Below, piece after piece: positions 32,802 through 41,365 of a stretch of 64,000 nt of DNA; within the stretch, counting starts at the first letter, position 1, and each line of letters begins with the position of its first letter. This DNA comes from Achromobacter anxifer (GTDB taxonomy: Bacteria; Pseudomonadota; Gammaproteobacteria; Burkholderiales; Burkholderiaceae_B): contig NZ_CAHLAR010000005.1 of the NCBI RefSeq assembly GCF_903652925.1, forward strand, positions 372,001-436,000. The letters are read 5' to 3'. The notes under the pieces are model-generated. The model worked only from the letters and a program-made list of their open reading frames with translations. It was not told the DNA's origin and made no database searches. The position numbers and the translations under genes were made by a program.

Positions 32802-33340
32802 TTCGGTTCAAGCGGGCGCTTGTAGCCGCCTATGCCACAGCCACCTTATTCGGGGTAATTCCTACAGCCGAGGCTAATGGTGCGGCTTATATGGCCGCAA
32901 CCGCAGCCGCGGCTGCACGGGCTGAAGCGGACGCCGTGGCGTTGGCAACCAATGAAGCTTCTGGCGCGTCATTGCTTTTGCCCGCAGGGGGTGACCCCGC
33001 GAACATTCGTTTCGGTCAGATTCGGGTCTCTGCTATTGACAGCGCCAAAACAAAAAACCTGATTGGCGTCCCAGGCCATAAAGTTGATCCCACGCTGATG
33101 GCGAAGTTTGGATTGGGCGGTCTATTTGTGATTGTCACGAAGAATGGCAATCGGCTGGATCATCGAGCTTGCCATTTGGGGCTGGTTGCCGGGATTGTGA
33201 CCTGCGGTGCGAAGCAAGTTGATCCTGTGACAGTCACCCAGGCCACCAGAGCCAAGTTAAAGGAGCCTTCGTTGATCGTTACCGGCGTGGGATACAACTA
33301 CCGAGATAGCTCCGCCATCATTTTCTTCGCAATTCCATGA
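32798..33340 (+). CDS. Exported protein, tandem paralogue 1
   Basis: Protein of 180 residues with a signal peptide (AATLFGVIPTAEA) then NGAAYMAATAAAAARAEADAVA. The mature domain has a Cys pair (RACHLGL, IVTCGAK) and ends with VGYNYRDSSAIIFFAIP. The product of the next gene shares the ANGAA start, the paired Cys and the same final strand pattern, so the two arose by duplication. No family recognised. It overlaps both neighbours by four bases. Confidence 0.75.
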   Translation: MIRFKRALVAAYATATLFGVIPTAEANGAAYMAATAAAAARAEADAVALATNEASGASLLLPAGGDPANIRFGQIRVSAIDSAKTKNLIGVPGHKVDPTLMAKFGLGGLFVIVTKNGNRLDHRACHLGLVAGIVTCGAKQVDPVTVTQATRAKLKEPSLIVTGVGYNYRDSSAIIFFAIP

Positions 33341-33861
33341 CTTATCTCACACGAAGAAAGCTCCTGCTGGTGCTGAGCGCTTTGTTCGCTTGCCCTGGGA
33401 TTTCATATGCAAATGGTGCTGCCGCGGCATTCGCGGCAAACCAGAACCAACGAAACGCGGTGTCGGCAGCCAGCAGCGCAGTGGCAGCCAGCACGCAGGT
33501 CAACAGCACTTTTCCGAAAATTGAAAGCCCGAACTTTGGCTACATCGCCTATTCGCTCGTCGACGCGCAGAATGTCCGGCCGTACATTGGACGTAAGTGG
33601 GGCGATATTCCCTTCGGCGCGCGCGGCCGGCTGCCCACCCGCCAGATGGCTGTCATCGGGCCTGACGACAACGTTCCGTTCTTCGAAGCCTGCCAGATGA
33701 TTCTGCGCAACGATGTTGCAGTCTGCGACTCCCCGGACGGCAAGCCCGTGTCCCTGACGCACCTGGTGCGTCAAAACCGAGCTCGCAAAACTGCGCAGCT
33801 GCTCGGCGTCAGCGTCAACCTCCACGACAAAACAGTTCTTATCCACTACGTTATGCCATAA
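33337..33861 (+). CDS. Exported protein, tandem paralogue 2
   Basis: Protein of 174 residues with a signal peptide (LLVLSALFACPGISYA). As in the preceding protein, ANGAA opens the mature part, an Ala/Ser-rich helix follows, two Cys occur (EACQMIL, AVCDSPDG) and the end is a pair of strands, VSVNLHDKTVLIHYVMP. Probably periplasmic. Function unknown. Confidence 0.75.
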   Translation: MTYLTRRKLLLVLSALFACPGISYANGAAAAFAANQNQRNAVSAASSAVAASTQVNSTFPKIESPNFGYIAYSLVDAQNVRPYIGRKWGDIPFGARGRLPTRQMAVIGPDDNVPFFEACQMILRNDVAVCDSPDGKPVSLTHLVRQNRARKTAQLLGVSVNLHDKTVLIHYVMP

Positions 33862-33877
33862 GCCACTCGCACGCGCT

Positions 33878-34042
33878 ATGGTCTACGGGGCCGGCGGCAT
33901 GATATCCGACTGGGTTGATCGGCTGACCAGGCAGCTGAGCGGCACAGGTTTCATCCTGGTGCCCGCCAGCAAAGCTCGCGCGGCAGCCTCAGGGTCCTTT
34001 GGCTCTAGCCGTAAAAAAGCCCATCTTGGCGATGGGCTATAG
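33878..34042 (+). CDS. Possible 54-residue small protein
   Basis: Short frame with MISDWVDRLTRQLSGTGFILVPASKARAA from an inner ATG at 33899. A GCTATGG element resembling the local promoters lies at its 5' end. The frame ends inside the following hairpin, which argues against it. Kept as doubtful. Confidence 0.25.
   Translation: MVYGAGGMISDWVDRLTRQLSGTGFILVPASKARAAASGSFGSSRKKAHLGDGL
34018..34040. terminator. Hairpin between convergent transcripts
   Basis: Stem AGCCCATC/GATGGGCT with loop TTGGC; flanked by A on one side, so it works for the minus-strand gene at 34057 and probably for the plus-strand operon. Confidence 0.65.
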
Positions 34043-34056
34043 AGGGGTGGTCTCGT

Positions 34057-34440
34057 TTAAGTAGGCATGGGCATATGCGCAATGCGGTACTTGTTCAGCC
34101 AGCGTTGGATGACGCGGCCGGTACGTTCGATGGCCTTCGTCAACTGCGCTGGCGTGCTGGCGCCGATCTGGACCGACACGTATCCATACGCATTCCACTC
34201 CAGAAAGCGCACATGTTTGTTCCTGGCAAACTCGGCCTTTACCATAGTCTCCAGGCAGGCGTAGTAGCTCAAGTGTCTTTGCGCGTTGGGCGTTCCGTGC
34301 TTGATGTCCTCTTCCCAGCGACGACTGTCCGCGGCATCCAGAACAAATTCGAGCACCTGCTCATGGACACTTTGCACGACCACGGTGGCGAGATACTCGG
34401 ACACCTCGAAGGGTTGTTTGGGGGTTCTGCGGTTTACCAT
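34057..34440 (-). CDS. Unrecognised 127-residue protein
   Basis: Soluble protein (NRRTPKQPFEVSEYLATVVVQSVHEQVLEFV..., ending KYRIAHMPMPT). ATG 34440 has GAGGAAACAG upstream, a leader type repeated before many minus-strand genes in this window; longer forms lack it. Mixed helical and beta character (RFLEWNAYGYVSVQIGAS). No family recognised. Confidence 0.7.
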   Translation of the reverse strand: MVNRRTPKQPFEVSEYLATVVVQSVHEQVLEFVLDAADSRRWEEDIKHGTPNAQRHLSYYACLETMVKAEFARNKHVRFLEWNAYGYVSVQIGASTPAQLTKAIERTGRVIQRWLNKYRIAHMPMPT

Positions 34441-34498
34441 AACTGTTTCCTCGGCGTGTAGTTGATTCCAATCGCGTATAGCTCCGGCCCTGGCAAAG

Positions 34499-34525
34499 GA
34501 AAGCCGCCCGGGTGAGGGCGGCTTG
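34499..34525 (-). terminator. Terminator of 34539 gene
   Basis: Stem AAGCCGCCC/GGGCGGCTT; on the minus strand it is followed by TCC and a loose T-rich stretch. Confidence 0.6.
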
Positions 34526-34538
34526 AGAGATGCGTCGA

Positions 34539-34868
34539 TTACGCAGGTTTGAACCACGATTCGAGTTCGGCTGCCAGCTGGGCAGGGGTGGCCACTAGAG
34601 CCCAGCGATTTTCGACGAGACGCTGCATCTGCGGCGTGCTCATGTCGATGACGTAGAGCTTGCGGTCTTCGCGGCTACGCACAATCACCTCGGGAAACCG
34701 AGACTCATGCTGCACCACATAGTCGCCGCCTGCGTGGCGCTTCACGATGTTGCCTGGCTGGAACATCTGCGAGAGCTTTTGCTCCAGCTTCGCCGAAGGA
34801 ACCGTCTCTGGGTTGGATACCAGTCCAGCCCAGTTGAAAATGCGGCGAAAGCTTGTTGTCAGGACCAT
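34539..34868 (-). CDS. Unrecognised 109-residue protein
   Basis: Soluble protein. The middle GNIVKRHAGGDYVVQHESRFPEVIVRSREDRKLYVIDM looks like a small beta barrel of the KOW/SH3 kind, which can bind RNA or protein. TGAGGAAACATC precedes ATG. It has its own CTATACGG promoter at 34901-34906 on the minus strand and a terminator. Confidence 0.72.
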   Translation of the reverse strand: MVLTTSFRRIFNWAGLVSNPETVPSAKLEQKLSQMFQPGNIVKRHAGGDYVVQHESRFPEVIVRSREDRKLYVIDMSTPQMQRLVENRWALVATPAQLAAELESWFKPA

Positions 34869-34900
34869 GATGTTTCCTCAAAAAGCGATTGAACACATAC

Positions 34901-34906
34901 CGTATA
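34901..34906 (-). promoter_or_regulatory. Promoter -10, CTATACG class
   Basis: Minus-strand TATACG in GACGCTATACGG, 33 bases before the ATG at 34868. Confidence 0.45.
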
Positions 34907-34952
34907 GCGTCATAGATTCCCCATGAATCGTCGCAAAAAGACAGAAAACAGA

Positions 34953-34958
34953 TATACT
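34953..34958 (+). promoter_or_regulatory. Promoter -10 for 34986 gene
   Basis: TATACT in CAGATATACTATG; the ATG inside this element is therefore not a start codon. Confidence 0.5.
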
Positions 34959-34985
34959 ATGAGCATAGTTTTTGCAGGACGAGCC

Positions 34986-35258
34986 ATGACCACAATCAGC
35001 CCCAATCCGTCTTTCGACTCTGCTGTCCGCGCTCTCGTGACGCCGGCGCGCTTGGCCAAGGCCTTCGAGGCGGTGCGCGAACCCACCGGCGCTTGCACGA
35101 TCGAGCGTTTGCCGGTGTTCCTCAAGAAGTTCATGAGCGCCTTCCGCCGCGGCACCGGCCGTCAGGCTGCCCGACTGCCCTACGGCCGCGAAGAGATAGC
35201 CCAGCGCGCAGAGGAAATTGCCGCCAAGTGGTTCAAAAGCAACTGCACATCGTTCTAG
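34986..35258 (+). CDS. Unrecognised 90-residue basic protein
   Basis: Small soluble protein (TTISPNPSFDSAVRALVTPARLAKAFEAVREPTGACTIERLPVF...). Rich in Arg and Ala with three predicted helices; a nucleic-acid partner is possible. ATG 34986 is chosen because it lies after the promoter and behind AGGACGAG. No family recognised. Confidence 0.7.
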   Translation: MTTISPNPSFDSAVRALVTPARLAKAFEAVREPTGACTIERLPVFLKKFMSAFRRGTGRQAARLPYGREEIAQRAEEIAAKWFKSNCTSF

Positions 35259-35275
35259 TAATTCGCAAAGTGCGA

Positions 35276-35281
35276 TATACT
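35276..35281 (+). promoter_or_regulatory. Promoter -10 for 35309 gene
   Basis: TATACT in GCGATATACTATCG, 28 bases before ATG 35309. Confidence 0.5.
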
Positions 35282-35308
35282 ATCGACAACGACATTAGGA
35301 CCACGCGC

Positions 35309-35698
35309 ATGCCCAATACTCCCGCTCCTCCCACCGCGCCGGCCTGGCTCAACCAGGTCCAGAAGTTCGACGTGCCTGGCCTGGACGTAGGTACCGGGGA
35401 TGTGACGCGCGATCCAGAGACCGTCGGAGTGGCGCTGGCGACCATTGCAGATGCAATGACCCCGAAAGCATCTGAGCCCGTAGCAGTGGACCCTCAAAAG
35501 GTGCGCCTGACTCGTTCCGAAATGGACTGGCTGGCGCAGATGGCCGTTGCCAATGCCAGGCCCGTCAGCCGTCTGATGGACAAACCCCCGATTCGTGTGA
35601 TGAACAGCCTGGTCCGCAAGGGTCTGGTCAAAGACATTATGAGCACTTTCTGGGAAATCACGGATGCCGGCCGCAAGCGCAGCACGACCATCTACTGA
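35309..35698 (+). CDS. Small protein with C-terminal winged-helix pattern
   Basis: Protein of 129 residues. After a Pro-rich start, residues 65-125 read RLTRSEMDWLAQMAVAN...PIRVMNSLVRKGLVKDI...FWEITDAGRKR, the layout of a winged helix of the MarR/phage type in which a Leu-Val-Lys/Arg-Gly-Leu wing precedes ITDAG. It is likely a DNA-binding regulator of small scope. It heads a short run with three further genes. Confidence 0.65.
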   Translation: MPNTPAPPTAPAWLNQVQKFDVPGLDVGTGDVTRDPETVGVALATIADAMTPKASEPVAVDPQKVRLTRSEMDWLAQMAVANARPVSRLMDKPPIRVMNSLVRKGLVKDIMSTFWEITDAGRKRSTTIY

Positions 35699-35707
35699 GG
35701 ACTCGGC

Positions 35708-36046
35708 ATGGACCCCACGTATCAAAGTCAGTCGTTGACCCAGTCAAGTTTGGCTGCGAGCCCGCGCCCGGGCCTGTCGCTGCCGAGATTTCTGCTCTTG
35801 CTGACTGTGCTGGCTTCGACGCTTATCGCCTGGAAAGCCATTGGCTCGCGGGCAGAAGTATCACGGGCCAAGATCCAGGCTGACGCACAGGTTGCGATGT
35901 CTAAAGAGACGACCCGCCAGCTTGAACTGATGCTTGAGGCCAGAATGGCGGGCACGATGGCCGTACCGATGACGCCGCCACCTGCTATGCCAACGCCACC
36001 CATGCTCCCCCAATCTTACGTGCCGCCAGGCTCGAAGCTGCTGTGA
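35708..36046 (+). CDS. Small single-span protein with Pro-rich tail
   Basis: Protein of 112 residues. One membrane helix (about 26-44, FLLLLTVLASTLIAWKAIG) is followed by a short helical stalk and a tail rich in Pro, Met and Ala (TPPPAMPTPPMLP). Reading starts at ATG 35708, 9 bases after the previous stop. No family recognised. Confidence 0.72.
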   Translation: MDPTYQSQSLTQSSLAASPRPGLSLPRFLLLLTVLASTLIAWKAIGSRAEVSRAKIQADAQVAMSKETTRQLELMLEARMAGTMAVPMTPPPAMPTPPMLPQSYVPPGSKLL

Positions 36047-36066
36047 ACAACCAGGAAAGGATGACA

Positions 36067-36651
36067 ATGACTACCCCCCAACCTACCATGCAGTATGAGC
36101 CTGGTGACATTGTGAAGCTCGCCCTGCCCCTGCATCACTTTTCAGCGGCCTTCGCCAAACGGGCTGGAAATCGTGAAGGCATCGTGAAATCTCGGTTTGT
36201 GATCGAGGGCCGGGGTGGTCAAGTTCGGTACAAGGTCCGCTTTCTCAAGCGTGCTGGCCGCGGCAAAGAATTTGAAGAGGTTCTTGCCGGCGGCGACCTG
36301 GTGCTCGTGCGCAAGCGCGCTCGGGATTTGCGGCAAGCTGCAACGGCACTGGTGCGCCACCACCTGGACGGCGCGGAGGTGCATCCATGTGACAGTCATA
36401 ACGATGACATCCGCGCGATGCACTGTATCCCCGAGGTCGAGGCGCTCCACCACGCGCTCAAGGCTGATGCGACCGACCCTTCGATGGCAGATCTTGCACG
36501 GGCGATCGAAGGCACGATGACCGCCCATCCCGGCAACGACTACGGCCAGGGCTATCTGGCTGCTGTTCAGGCCATCACCGCCCAGCTACGCGACCCAGAC
36601 AGCGCGCTGTTGGTCCTTCAACGTCGCCTCAGCGCGCCAGAGCATGGCTGA
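36067..36651 (+). CDS. Protein with N-terminal SH3/KOW-like segment
   Basis: Soluble protein of 194 residues. The segment YEPGDIVKLALPLHHFSAAFAKRAGNREGIV...RYKVRFL...LAGGDLVLV looks like a KOW/SH3 barrel. The remainder is helical with His and acidic residues (HNDDIRAMHCIPEVEALHHALK). ATG 36067 follows AGGAAAGG with good spacing; GTG 36043 and ATG 36061 are alternatives. It overlaps the zinc-ribbon gene by eight bases. Confidence 0.7.
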   Translation: MTTPQPTMQYEPGDIVKLALPLHHFSAAFAKRAGNREGIVKSRFVIEGRGGQVRYKVRFLKRAGRGKEFEEVLAGGDLVLVRKRARDLRQAATALVRHHLDGAEVHPCDSHNDDIRAMHCIPEVEALHHALKADATDPSMADLARAIEGTMTAHPGNDYGQGYLAAVQAITAQLRDPDSALLVLQRRLSAPEHG

Positions 36652-36901
36652 TACCCTCGTTGCAACAGAACTGCCCCAGACCCGCAAAAGCCATCTTGAT
36701 GGCTCTGCCTGTCTGGAAGGCACCCGACGTTTGCCCCCTGGCTACGAGCCCTGCTGCGCCACCTTTCATCAGCATACCGCCGCCTGCCACCAAGATCTTC
36801 GCTATGAGTGGTGGGCCAGCCACGGGCACTGGGTGGTTGTGCTAAGCCCAGCAAACGGCATCTCGATCAAGTTCTGCCCGCACTGCGGCGCCCGCCTCTG
36901 A
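36644..36901 (+). CDS. Small protein with C-terminal zinc ribbon
   Basis: Protein of 85 residues with six Cys and several His. WWASHGHWVVVLSPANG is followed by KFCPHCGARL, a half zinc ribbon that would pair with earlier Cys (PCCATFH). Its ATG lies inside the end of the previous gene. It is probably a structural or nucleic-acid-binding accessory. No family recognised. Confidence 0.68.
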   Translation: MADTLVATELPQTRKSHLDGSACLEGTRRLPPGYEPCCATFHQHTAACHQDLRYEWWASHGHWVVVLSPANGISIKFCPHCGARL

Positions 36902-36914
36902 GCCATGAACGACG

Positions 36915-36936
36915 AAGGCCGCCTGAGGCGGCCTTT
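36915..36936 (+). terminator. Terminator of 35309-36901 run
   Basis: Stem AAGGCCGCC/GGCGGCCTT with loop TGA, then TTGC. Confidence 0.65.
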
Positions 36937-37057
36937 GCATGCGGATCTCTCTCTACCCCACTCCAGGTGGGACCCATAAGGGTGGCGTCGATGTGACTTC
37001 TCCGCGGGCATCGACCTTTATTTGTATAGCCGGTTTGTTGAAACTCTTGGTGATAGA

Positions 37058-37084
37058 AAAAGGAGCCCTGGTCAAGGGCTCCTG
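37058..37084 (-). terminator. Terminator of 37093 gene
   Basis: Stem AGGAGCCCT/AGGGCTCCT with loop GGTCA, followed by TTTTTC on the minus strand. Confidence 0.75.
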
Positions 37085-37092
37085 AGGATGGC

Positions 37093-37470
37093 TCACGCAT
37101 AAGTAGGGGCATGGAGTAGGTCATACTCCCTCATCAGCTGCTTGAGGTTTTCCGCCAAGTGCCTATCGAGTTCAGTGTTGAGCGTTCCCACTTGCTTGCA
37201 GCGACGCACGCAGGTGGAATCGATCGAATACAGACCTGTGTCCCGTATGCTGATGGCAACCTTGTCCACGGTGAATCCAGTGCTCGCGAAGGCAGGGCTG
37301 TCCTTGGTGATCAAGGAGCTCCCCTGCGGCACTAAACCCGTTCTGGCCGGATAAGACGTGCACGGGGCTACCGCAACGCGTCCGTTGACCATTCCGAGGA
37401 CCACGGCGTAGCGATGCTTGCGCGACGTGTCGCGGGGATGCTGAAACATGCGCACAACGACCAAGTTCAT
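37093..37470 (-). CDS. PemK/MazF-like SH3-fold protein, no antitoxin adjacent
   Basis: Protein of 125 residues. HPRDTSRKHRYAVVLGMVNGRVAVAPCTSYPARTG and TVDKVAISIRDTGLYS resemble the barrel of PemK/MazF-type proteins, where (R/H)-P-A/Y-V-V-L and a later Thr-Ser are typical. The catalytic residues cannot be confirmed by eye, and no antitoxin gene is next to it, so toxin activity is doubtful. ATG 37470 follows CTGGAGG. It has its own CTATACC promoter. Confidence 0.55.
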   Translation of the reverse strand: MNLVVVRMFQHPRDTSRKHRYAVVLGMVNGRVAVAPCTSYPARTGLVPQGSSLITKDSPAFASTGFTVDKVAISIRDTGLYSIDSTCVRRCKQVGTLNTELDRHLAENLKQLMREYDLLHAPTYA

Positions 37471-37502
37471 AGTACCTCCAGAATGGTTTGTTTCCACACC
37501 GT

Positions 37503-37508
37503 GGTATA
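37503..37508 (-). promoter_or_regulatory. Promoter -10 for 37093 gene
   Basis: Minus-strand TATACC in TAGCTATACCACG, 33 bases before the ATG. Confidence 0.4.
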
Positions 37509-37628
37509 GCTAAAAACCGGAGAAACCGCACAGGGTCCGCACCCATGTTAAGTCCCTGGGGGATTCCATGACTCGAAATATTTAGTTGACATACGCACGA
37601 TATAGGGTACATTCGCGCTTCGCGGTGA

Positions 37629-37634
37629 TATACT
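37629..37634 (+). promoter_or_regulatory. Promoter -10 of ftsZ
   Basis: TATACT in GTGATATACTAAACG, 58 bases before the ftsZ ATG. GAAGAAAG is the ribosome site. Confidence 0.5.
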
Positions 37635-37691
37635 AAACGGAAGCCCTGCGGGCAAAGCACATTTTAGTAATCGAACAAGCGAAGAAAGAAC

Positions 37692-39056
37692 ATGGCTGTG
37701 GATGATGGCGCAGAATTCGAAGGCACCCGGATCAAGGTGATTGGCGTGGGCGGCGGCGGCAGCAATGCCGTCGAGCACATGGTTGCGTCAGGCGTGCAGG
37801 GGGTACAGTTCATTGCGGCGAATACCGATTCGCAGGCATTGACGCGTAGCTCTGCAAGCATCAAGCTCCCGCTCGGGCGTACGGGCTTGGGCGCCGGCGC
37901 CAAGCCCGAAAAGGGGCAAGAGGCCGCGCTTGCTCAGCGTGCCGAGATCCGCCAGGCTCTCGAAGGTGCCCACATGGTCTTCGTCACCGCTGGCATGGGC
38001 GGGGGCACCGGTACCGGCGCCGCTCCCGTCGTTGCTGAAGTTGCTCGCGAGATGGGCATCCTGACCGTCGGCGTAGTCACCAAGCCCTTCAGCTTCGAGG
38101 GGCAGCGCCGTATGCGTGCAGCAGAAGCGGGCATCCAAGAGCTCTCTCGCCACGTCGATTCACTGATTACCGTACTCAATGATCGTCTGATCACAGTGCT
38201 GGGCGAAGATGCCGATATCGCGGAATGCTTCGAGGCAGCGGACAACGTGCTGCGTCACGCGGTGGGCGGTATTGCCGAAATCATCACGTTCCCGGGCCTG
38301 GTCAACGTCGACTTCGAGGACGTCCGTACGGTCATGACCGAGATGGGTCGCGCCATGATGGGCTCTGCTACGGCATCCGGGCCAGATCGGGCGCAAGAAG
38401 CCGCTGAGCAAGCTGTCGCGTCTCCGCTGCTCGAGGGTGTGAACCTCACCGGCGCCAAGGGCGTGTTGGTGAACATCTCCGCGGCACGCAACGGGTTGAA
38501 GATGCGCGAAGTCAATCAGATCATGAGCGTTGTGGAGGCCTTTGCCTCTCCGGATGCCCACGTCATCTTCGGCGCGGTCTACGACGAGAGCCTCGGGGAT
38601 GCCATCCGCGTGACCGTGGTTGCTACTGGGTTGGATGGCGACATGCATTCGCAGGTGCAGCACCAGCCGGTTCTGCGTCGTGAGAGCGCTGACTCCAACG
38701 CTGAAGTCCTCCCAGGCATTCGTCCCGCGCCGATTCAGCCGATGCGCCGGCGCGATGCCCAATCCAGTCCCGCACCCTACGCAGGGCCAGCTCATCGTGC
38801 GCCGGCTGGTGCCGGCCCTGGTGAGCCGGGCCAATACGACCGCCCCGCCGTATTCCGCGTTCGTGGCAATCCCGTGACTCCGGGCACGCCCCAGTTCCTT
38901 CCCAATCACGGTGGGCAACAGGACGAGGCCTGCGCAACTGGCCTGGCAGACCTGCCCGGGGCGCAAAACCCACAAGCCACCATCAAGGCTCTCACCGGTC
39001 AAGGTGTGAGTCAGCATGACATTCCCGCATTCCTGCGGGCGTCGCGCGCCGGATAA
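37692..39056 (+). CDS. ftsZ: Cell-division GTPase FtsZ, accessory copy
   Basis: Tubulin-like GTPase of 454 residues that forms the division ring. [11 protein letters not shown] near residue 18-28 and the tubulin signature [11 protein letters not shown] (about 103-113) are intact, as are the [11 protein letters not shown] and [10 protein letters not shown] regions of the C-terminal domain. A Pro/Ala/Gln-rich linker (about 325-440) leads to DIPAFLR, the conserved peptide that binds FtsA/ZipA. The protein is therefore full-length and looks active. ftsZ normally lies in the dcw cluster next to ftsA; here it stands alone behind its own promoter, so it is an extra copy on an accessory element. Confidence 0.96.
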   Translation: MAVDDGAEFEGTRIKVIGVGGGGSNAVEHMVASGVQGVQFIAANTDSQALTRSSASIKLPLGRTGLGAGAKPEKGQEAALAQRAEIRQALEGAHMVFVTAGMGGGTGTGAAPVVAEVAREMGILTVGVVTKPFSFEGQRRMRAAEAGIQELSRHVDSLITVLNDRLITVLGEDADIAECFEAADNVLRHAVGGIAEIITFPGLVNVDFEDVRTVMTEMGRAMMGSATASGPDRAQEAAEQAVASPLLEGVNLTGAKGVLVNISAARNGLKMREVNQIMSVVEAFASPDAHVIFGAVYDESLGDAIRVTVVATGLDGDMHSQVQHQPVLRRESADSNAEVLPGIRPAPIQPMRRRDAQSSPAPYAGPAHRAPAGAGPGEPGQYDRPAVFRVRGNPVTPGTPQFLPNHGGQQDEACATGLADLPGAQNPQATIKALTGQGVSQHDIPAFLRASRAG

Positions 39057-39060
39057 GTGC

Positions 39061-39085
39061 AAGCAGGCCTCGAGCCTGCTTTTTA
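39061..39085 (+). terminator. Terminator of ftsZ
   Basis: Stem AAGCAGGC/GCCTGCTT with loop CTCGA and a T run, right after the stop. Confidence 0.8.
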
Positions 39086-39114
39086 GGCACGCGGCTCTGC
39101 GTTGAAAGTAAAAG

Positions 39115-41295
39115 ATGAAAACACGAAAGACAGATCAGAAATCCAACGACGACTTCCTCGCCACCGTTAGCCTCGGTGCGCCTCAGTCCCGCCCGGTCAC
39201 CAATCGTCCCGAACGCTCGGTCCGCACCGGCCGCGCGCGCGGCCCCCGCCCGGCACCTAGTCTGACGGTCCTGGACGGAACCGTCCAACTCCACCCCAAC
39301 GGCTTCGGCTTTGTCGCTCATACCGATCCAGCCGGCATCGTCGAGTCGTACTTCGTGCGTCCGGGCCTCACCCGCGGCCTGCTCTCTGGTGACAAGGTCC
39401 GCTTCGTCCCAGCTGTGCAATCTCCTCAGGACTTGATGCGGGACAGCCGCAGCGTCCACGAAATCGCGAGCATCGATCGCTCGAGTTCCATCCTTCTCTG
39501 CGAGGTGTTCGACAGCGCTGAAGGCGCGGCGCGCCAGCTAATTCCGGATGAACCATGCTCGGTCGCAGTGGAGGCACGGGCGGGTTTTGCGGAGGCGGCG
39601 CTGGGAGATGTGCTGGCGATCCGCGTGCCCGCCTTCGCCGGCGCACCGAGCTTCGCCCCTATTGTTGGCGAACTGGTGCGGAACCTGGGGCAACGTACTC
39701 GGCCTGACTTCCATCTGGACTACGCGCAGGCCAAGTACGGCTTTGACGCTGAGCTGCCGGAAGATCTCCTGGCAGAGGACCCCATTGCCATGACGCTGGC
39801 CGAGCGCCTGGAGAACATGGCCGACATCGGGGGCGAACAGCACGTGCCGGATATGAGCCCGGTTCCCTATGTCACGATCGACAGCGAGTCCACTCAGGAC
39901 TTCGATGACGCCGTACATGTCCAGCGCAGCGCCGACGGCTGGCTCGTGCGCGTCGCCATCTCAGACGTTGCCCGCTTCGTGACCCCCGGTGGCGCGCTGG
40001 ATCGCTGGGCGGCCGCGCGGGGCACGTCTGTCTACCTGCCCGGGCGCAAGCTTCCGATGCTGCCCGAAGCCCTCAGCCATGGTGCCTGCTCGCTGCAACA
40101 GGGTGTGCCGCGCTATGCCGTTGTTCAGACTCTTACGCTGGACGAGGAAGGAGCCGTGCGGGATGTCCAGTTTGCGCGCGAAATGATCATGGTCCACGGC
40201 CAGCTGAGCTACCATCAGGTGGCAGATTTCATGTTGCACGGTGCCCCCATCACCAAGGGCATCGGCGATATCGAACTGGTCGATGTCCAGGCTGTGGGCG
40301 ACAACGTGCACGCGTTGACCGAGCTCTACGTCCTGCTGGCGCAGCGCCGGCTGGCCAAGGGGCTGATGGATTTCGAGGAGCCCGACCCGCTGCCCGAGCA
40401 AGTCGATGGCCAGTGGCGCATGCGCTGGGCTGAGCGCACCGTGGCGCACAAGCTGGTCGAGGAGCTCATGCTCACGGCCAACCAATCCGCTGCCGCCCAC
40501 CTGGTCAAGCGATATGGTGCTGGCCTTTTCCGCCACCAGCCCGCGCCGGGCCCGGCGGCTTGGTCCGAACTGCGCGCCTGGGCCAAGTCCAAGGGACACG
40601 ATCTTCCCGAAGTGCCGTCCATTCAGGCGATGACGACTTTGGCGACTCAGCAGAAGTCGGCAGACGCGCAGGCGGCGGCCGTCATGAAGCTGCGCTCCGC
40701 CATGCGCCCGGCAAAGTACGTCGCGCAGACCTCCAGCGCGCCCGGCGGCCACTTTTCCCTCGACTTCAACTGGTACACCCATTTCACCAGCCCCATCCGT
40801 CGTTACGCGGACCTGTTGGTCCACCGCCTGCTCACTGCGCCGGCCGACTTCCAGCTGACGCCGCAGGCCTTCGACGAGCTGGTCGTGAAGGTGGCTCAGT
40901 GCTCCAACCGCGCGCTGGCAGCCAAGCTGGCGGAGCGCTTCGTCCTCGACCGCGTGAAGCTTGACACCGTGATGGCCGCGGTGCGTGAAAACGTCGCAGA
41001 AACCTTCCATGCCCGCGTCATTCGTCAGAATCTGCGCGGGGTGAAGGTGCTGATCAGTGGTTGGCAGACGGTCGCCTGGCTGGGCGGGCGTCAGCTGTGC
41101 GAGGCTGGTTACTTATGGGAGCGCGAGGCCTGGCTGGCGCCACATGCTACCGGGGCGACAGCTCTGGAAGAAGGCAGCTCGATCAATGTCCGGGTTCTGC
41201 ATCTGGCGGCTGAGCGGCCGGCATATCCCGAGCTTCAAGTGGCGGTTGCGGGCCGTGTCCCAGAAAAAGTTGCCCAGATCGCAGAAATTGGTTAG
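39115..41295 (+). CDS. rnr: RNase R-like exoribonuclease (RNB family)
   Basis: 3'-to-5' exoribonuclease of 726 residues. An N-terminal cold-shock-type OB region (GTVQLHPNGFGFV, about 56-68) precedes the RNB domain. The metal-binding site reads TIDSESTQDFDDAV (D256, D262, D264, D265), matching the four catalytic Asp of RNase II/R. SPIRRYADLLVHR near residue 560 is the conserved RNB end motif. A short degenerate S1-like segment closes the protein, and the long basic tail of chromosomal RNase R is missing. It may degrade structured RNA for the element or alter host mRNA decay. Confidence 0.93.
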   Translation: MKTRKTDQKSNDDFLATVSLGAPQSRPVTNRPERSVRTGRARGPRPAPSLTVLDGTVQLHPNGFGFVAHTDPAGIVESYFVRPGLTRGLLSGDKVRFVPAVQSPQDLMRDSRSVHEIASIDRSSSILLCEVFDSAEGAARQLIPDEPCSVAVEARAGFAEAALGDVLAIRVPAFAGAPSFAPIVGELVRNLGQRTRPDFHLDYAQAKYGFDAELPEDLLAEDPIAMTLAERLENMADIGGEQHVPDMSPVPYVTIDSESTQDFDDAVHVQRSADGWLVRVAISDVARFVTPGGALDRWAAARGTSVYLPGRKLPMLPEALSHGACSLQQGVPRYAVVQTLTLDEEGAVRDVQFAREMIMVHGQLSYHQVADFMLHGAPITKGIGDIELVDVQAVGDNVHALTELYVLLAQRRLAKGLMDFEEPDPLPEQVDGQWRMRWAERTVAHKLVEELMLTANQSAAAHLVKRYGAGLFRHQPAPGPAAWSELRAWAKSKGHDLPEVPSIQAMTTLATQQKSADAQAAAVMKLRSAMRPAKYVAQTSSAPGGHFSLDFNWYTHFTSPIRRYADLLVHRLLTAPADFQLTPQAFDELVVKVAQCSNRALAAKLAERFVLDRVKLDTVMAAVRENVAETFHARVIRQNLRGVKVLISGWQTVAWLGGRQLCEAGYLWEREAWLAPHATGATALEEGSSINVRVLHLAAERPAYPELQVAVAGRVPEKVAQIAEIG

Positions 41296-41315
41296 TCATT
41301 AAGACCTTTAATACT

Positions 41316-41321
41316 TATACT
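41316..41321 (+). promoter_or_regulatory. Promoter -10 of HU-like gene
   Basis: TATACT in ACTTATACTAAATTC, 45 bases before the start codon. Confidence 0.5.
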
Positions 41322-41365
41322 AAATTCAACCATCCGATTTGTATCAAAGGAGTCCCATTCCGTTT

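Noticed and set aside
39961-41010. 349-codon minus-strand frame opposite RNase R
   Set aside because: Antisense shadow of the RNB domain, without start signals.
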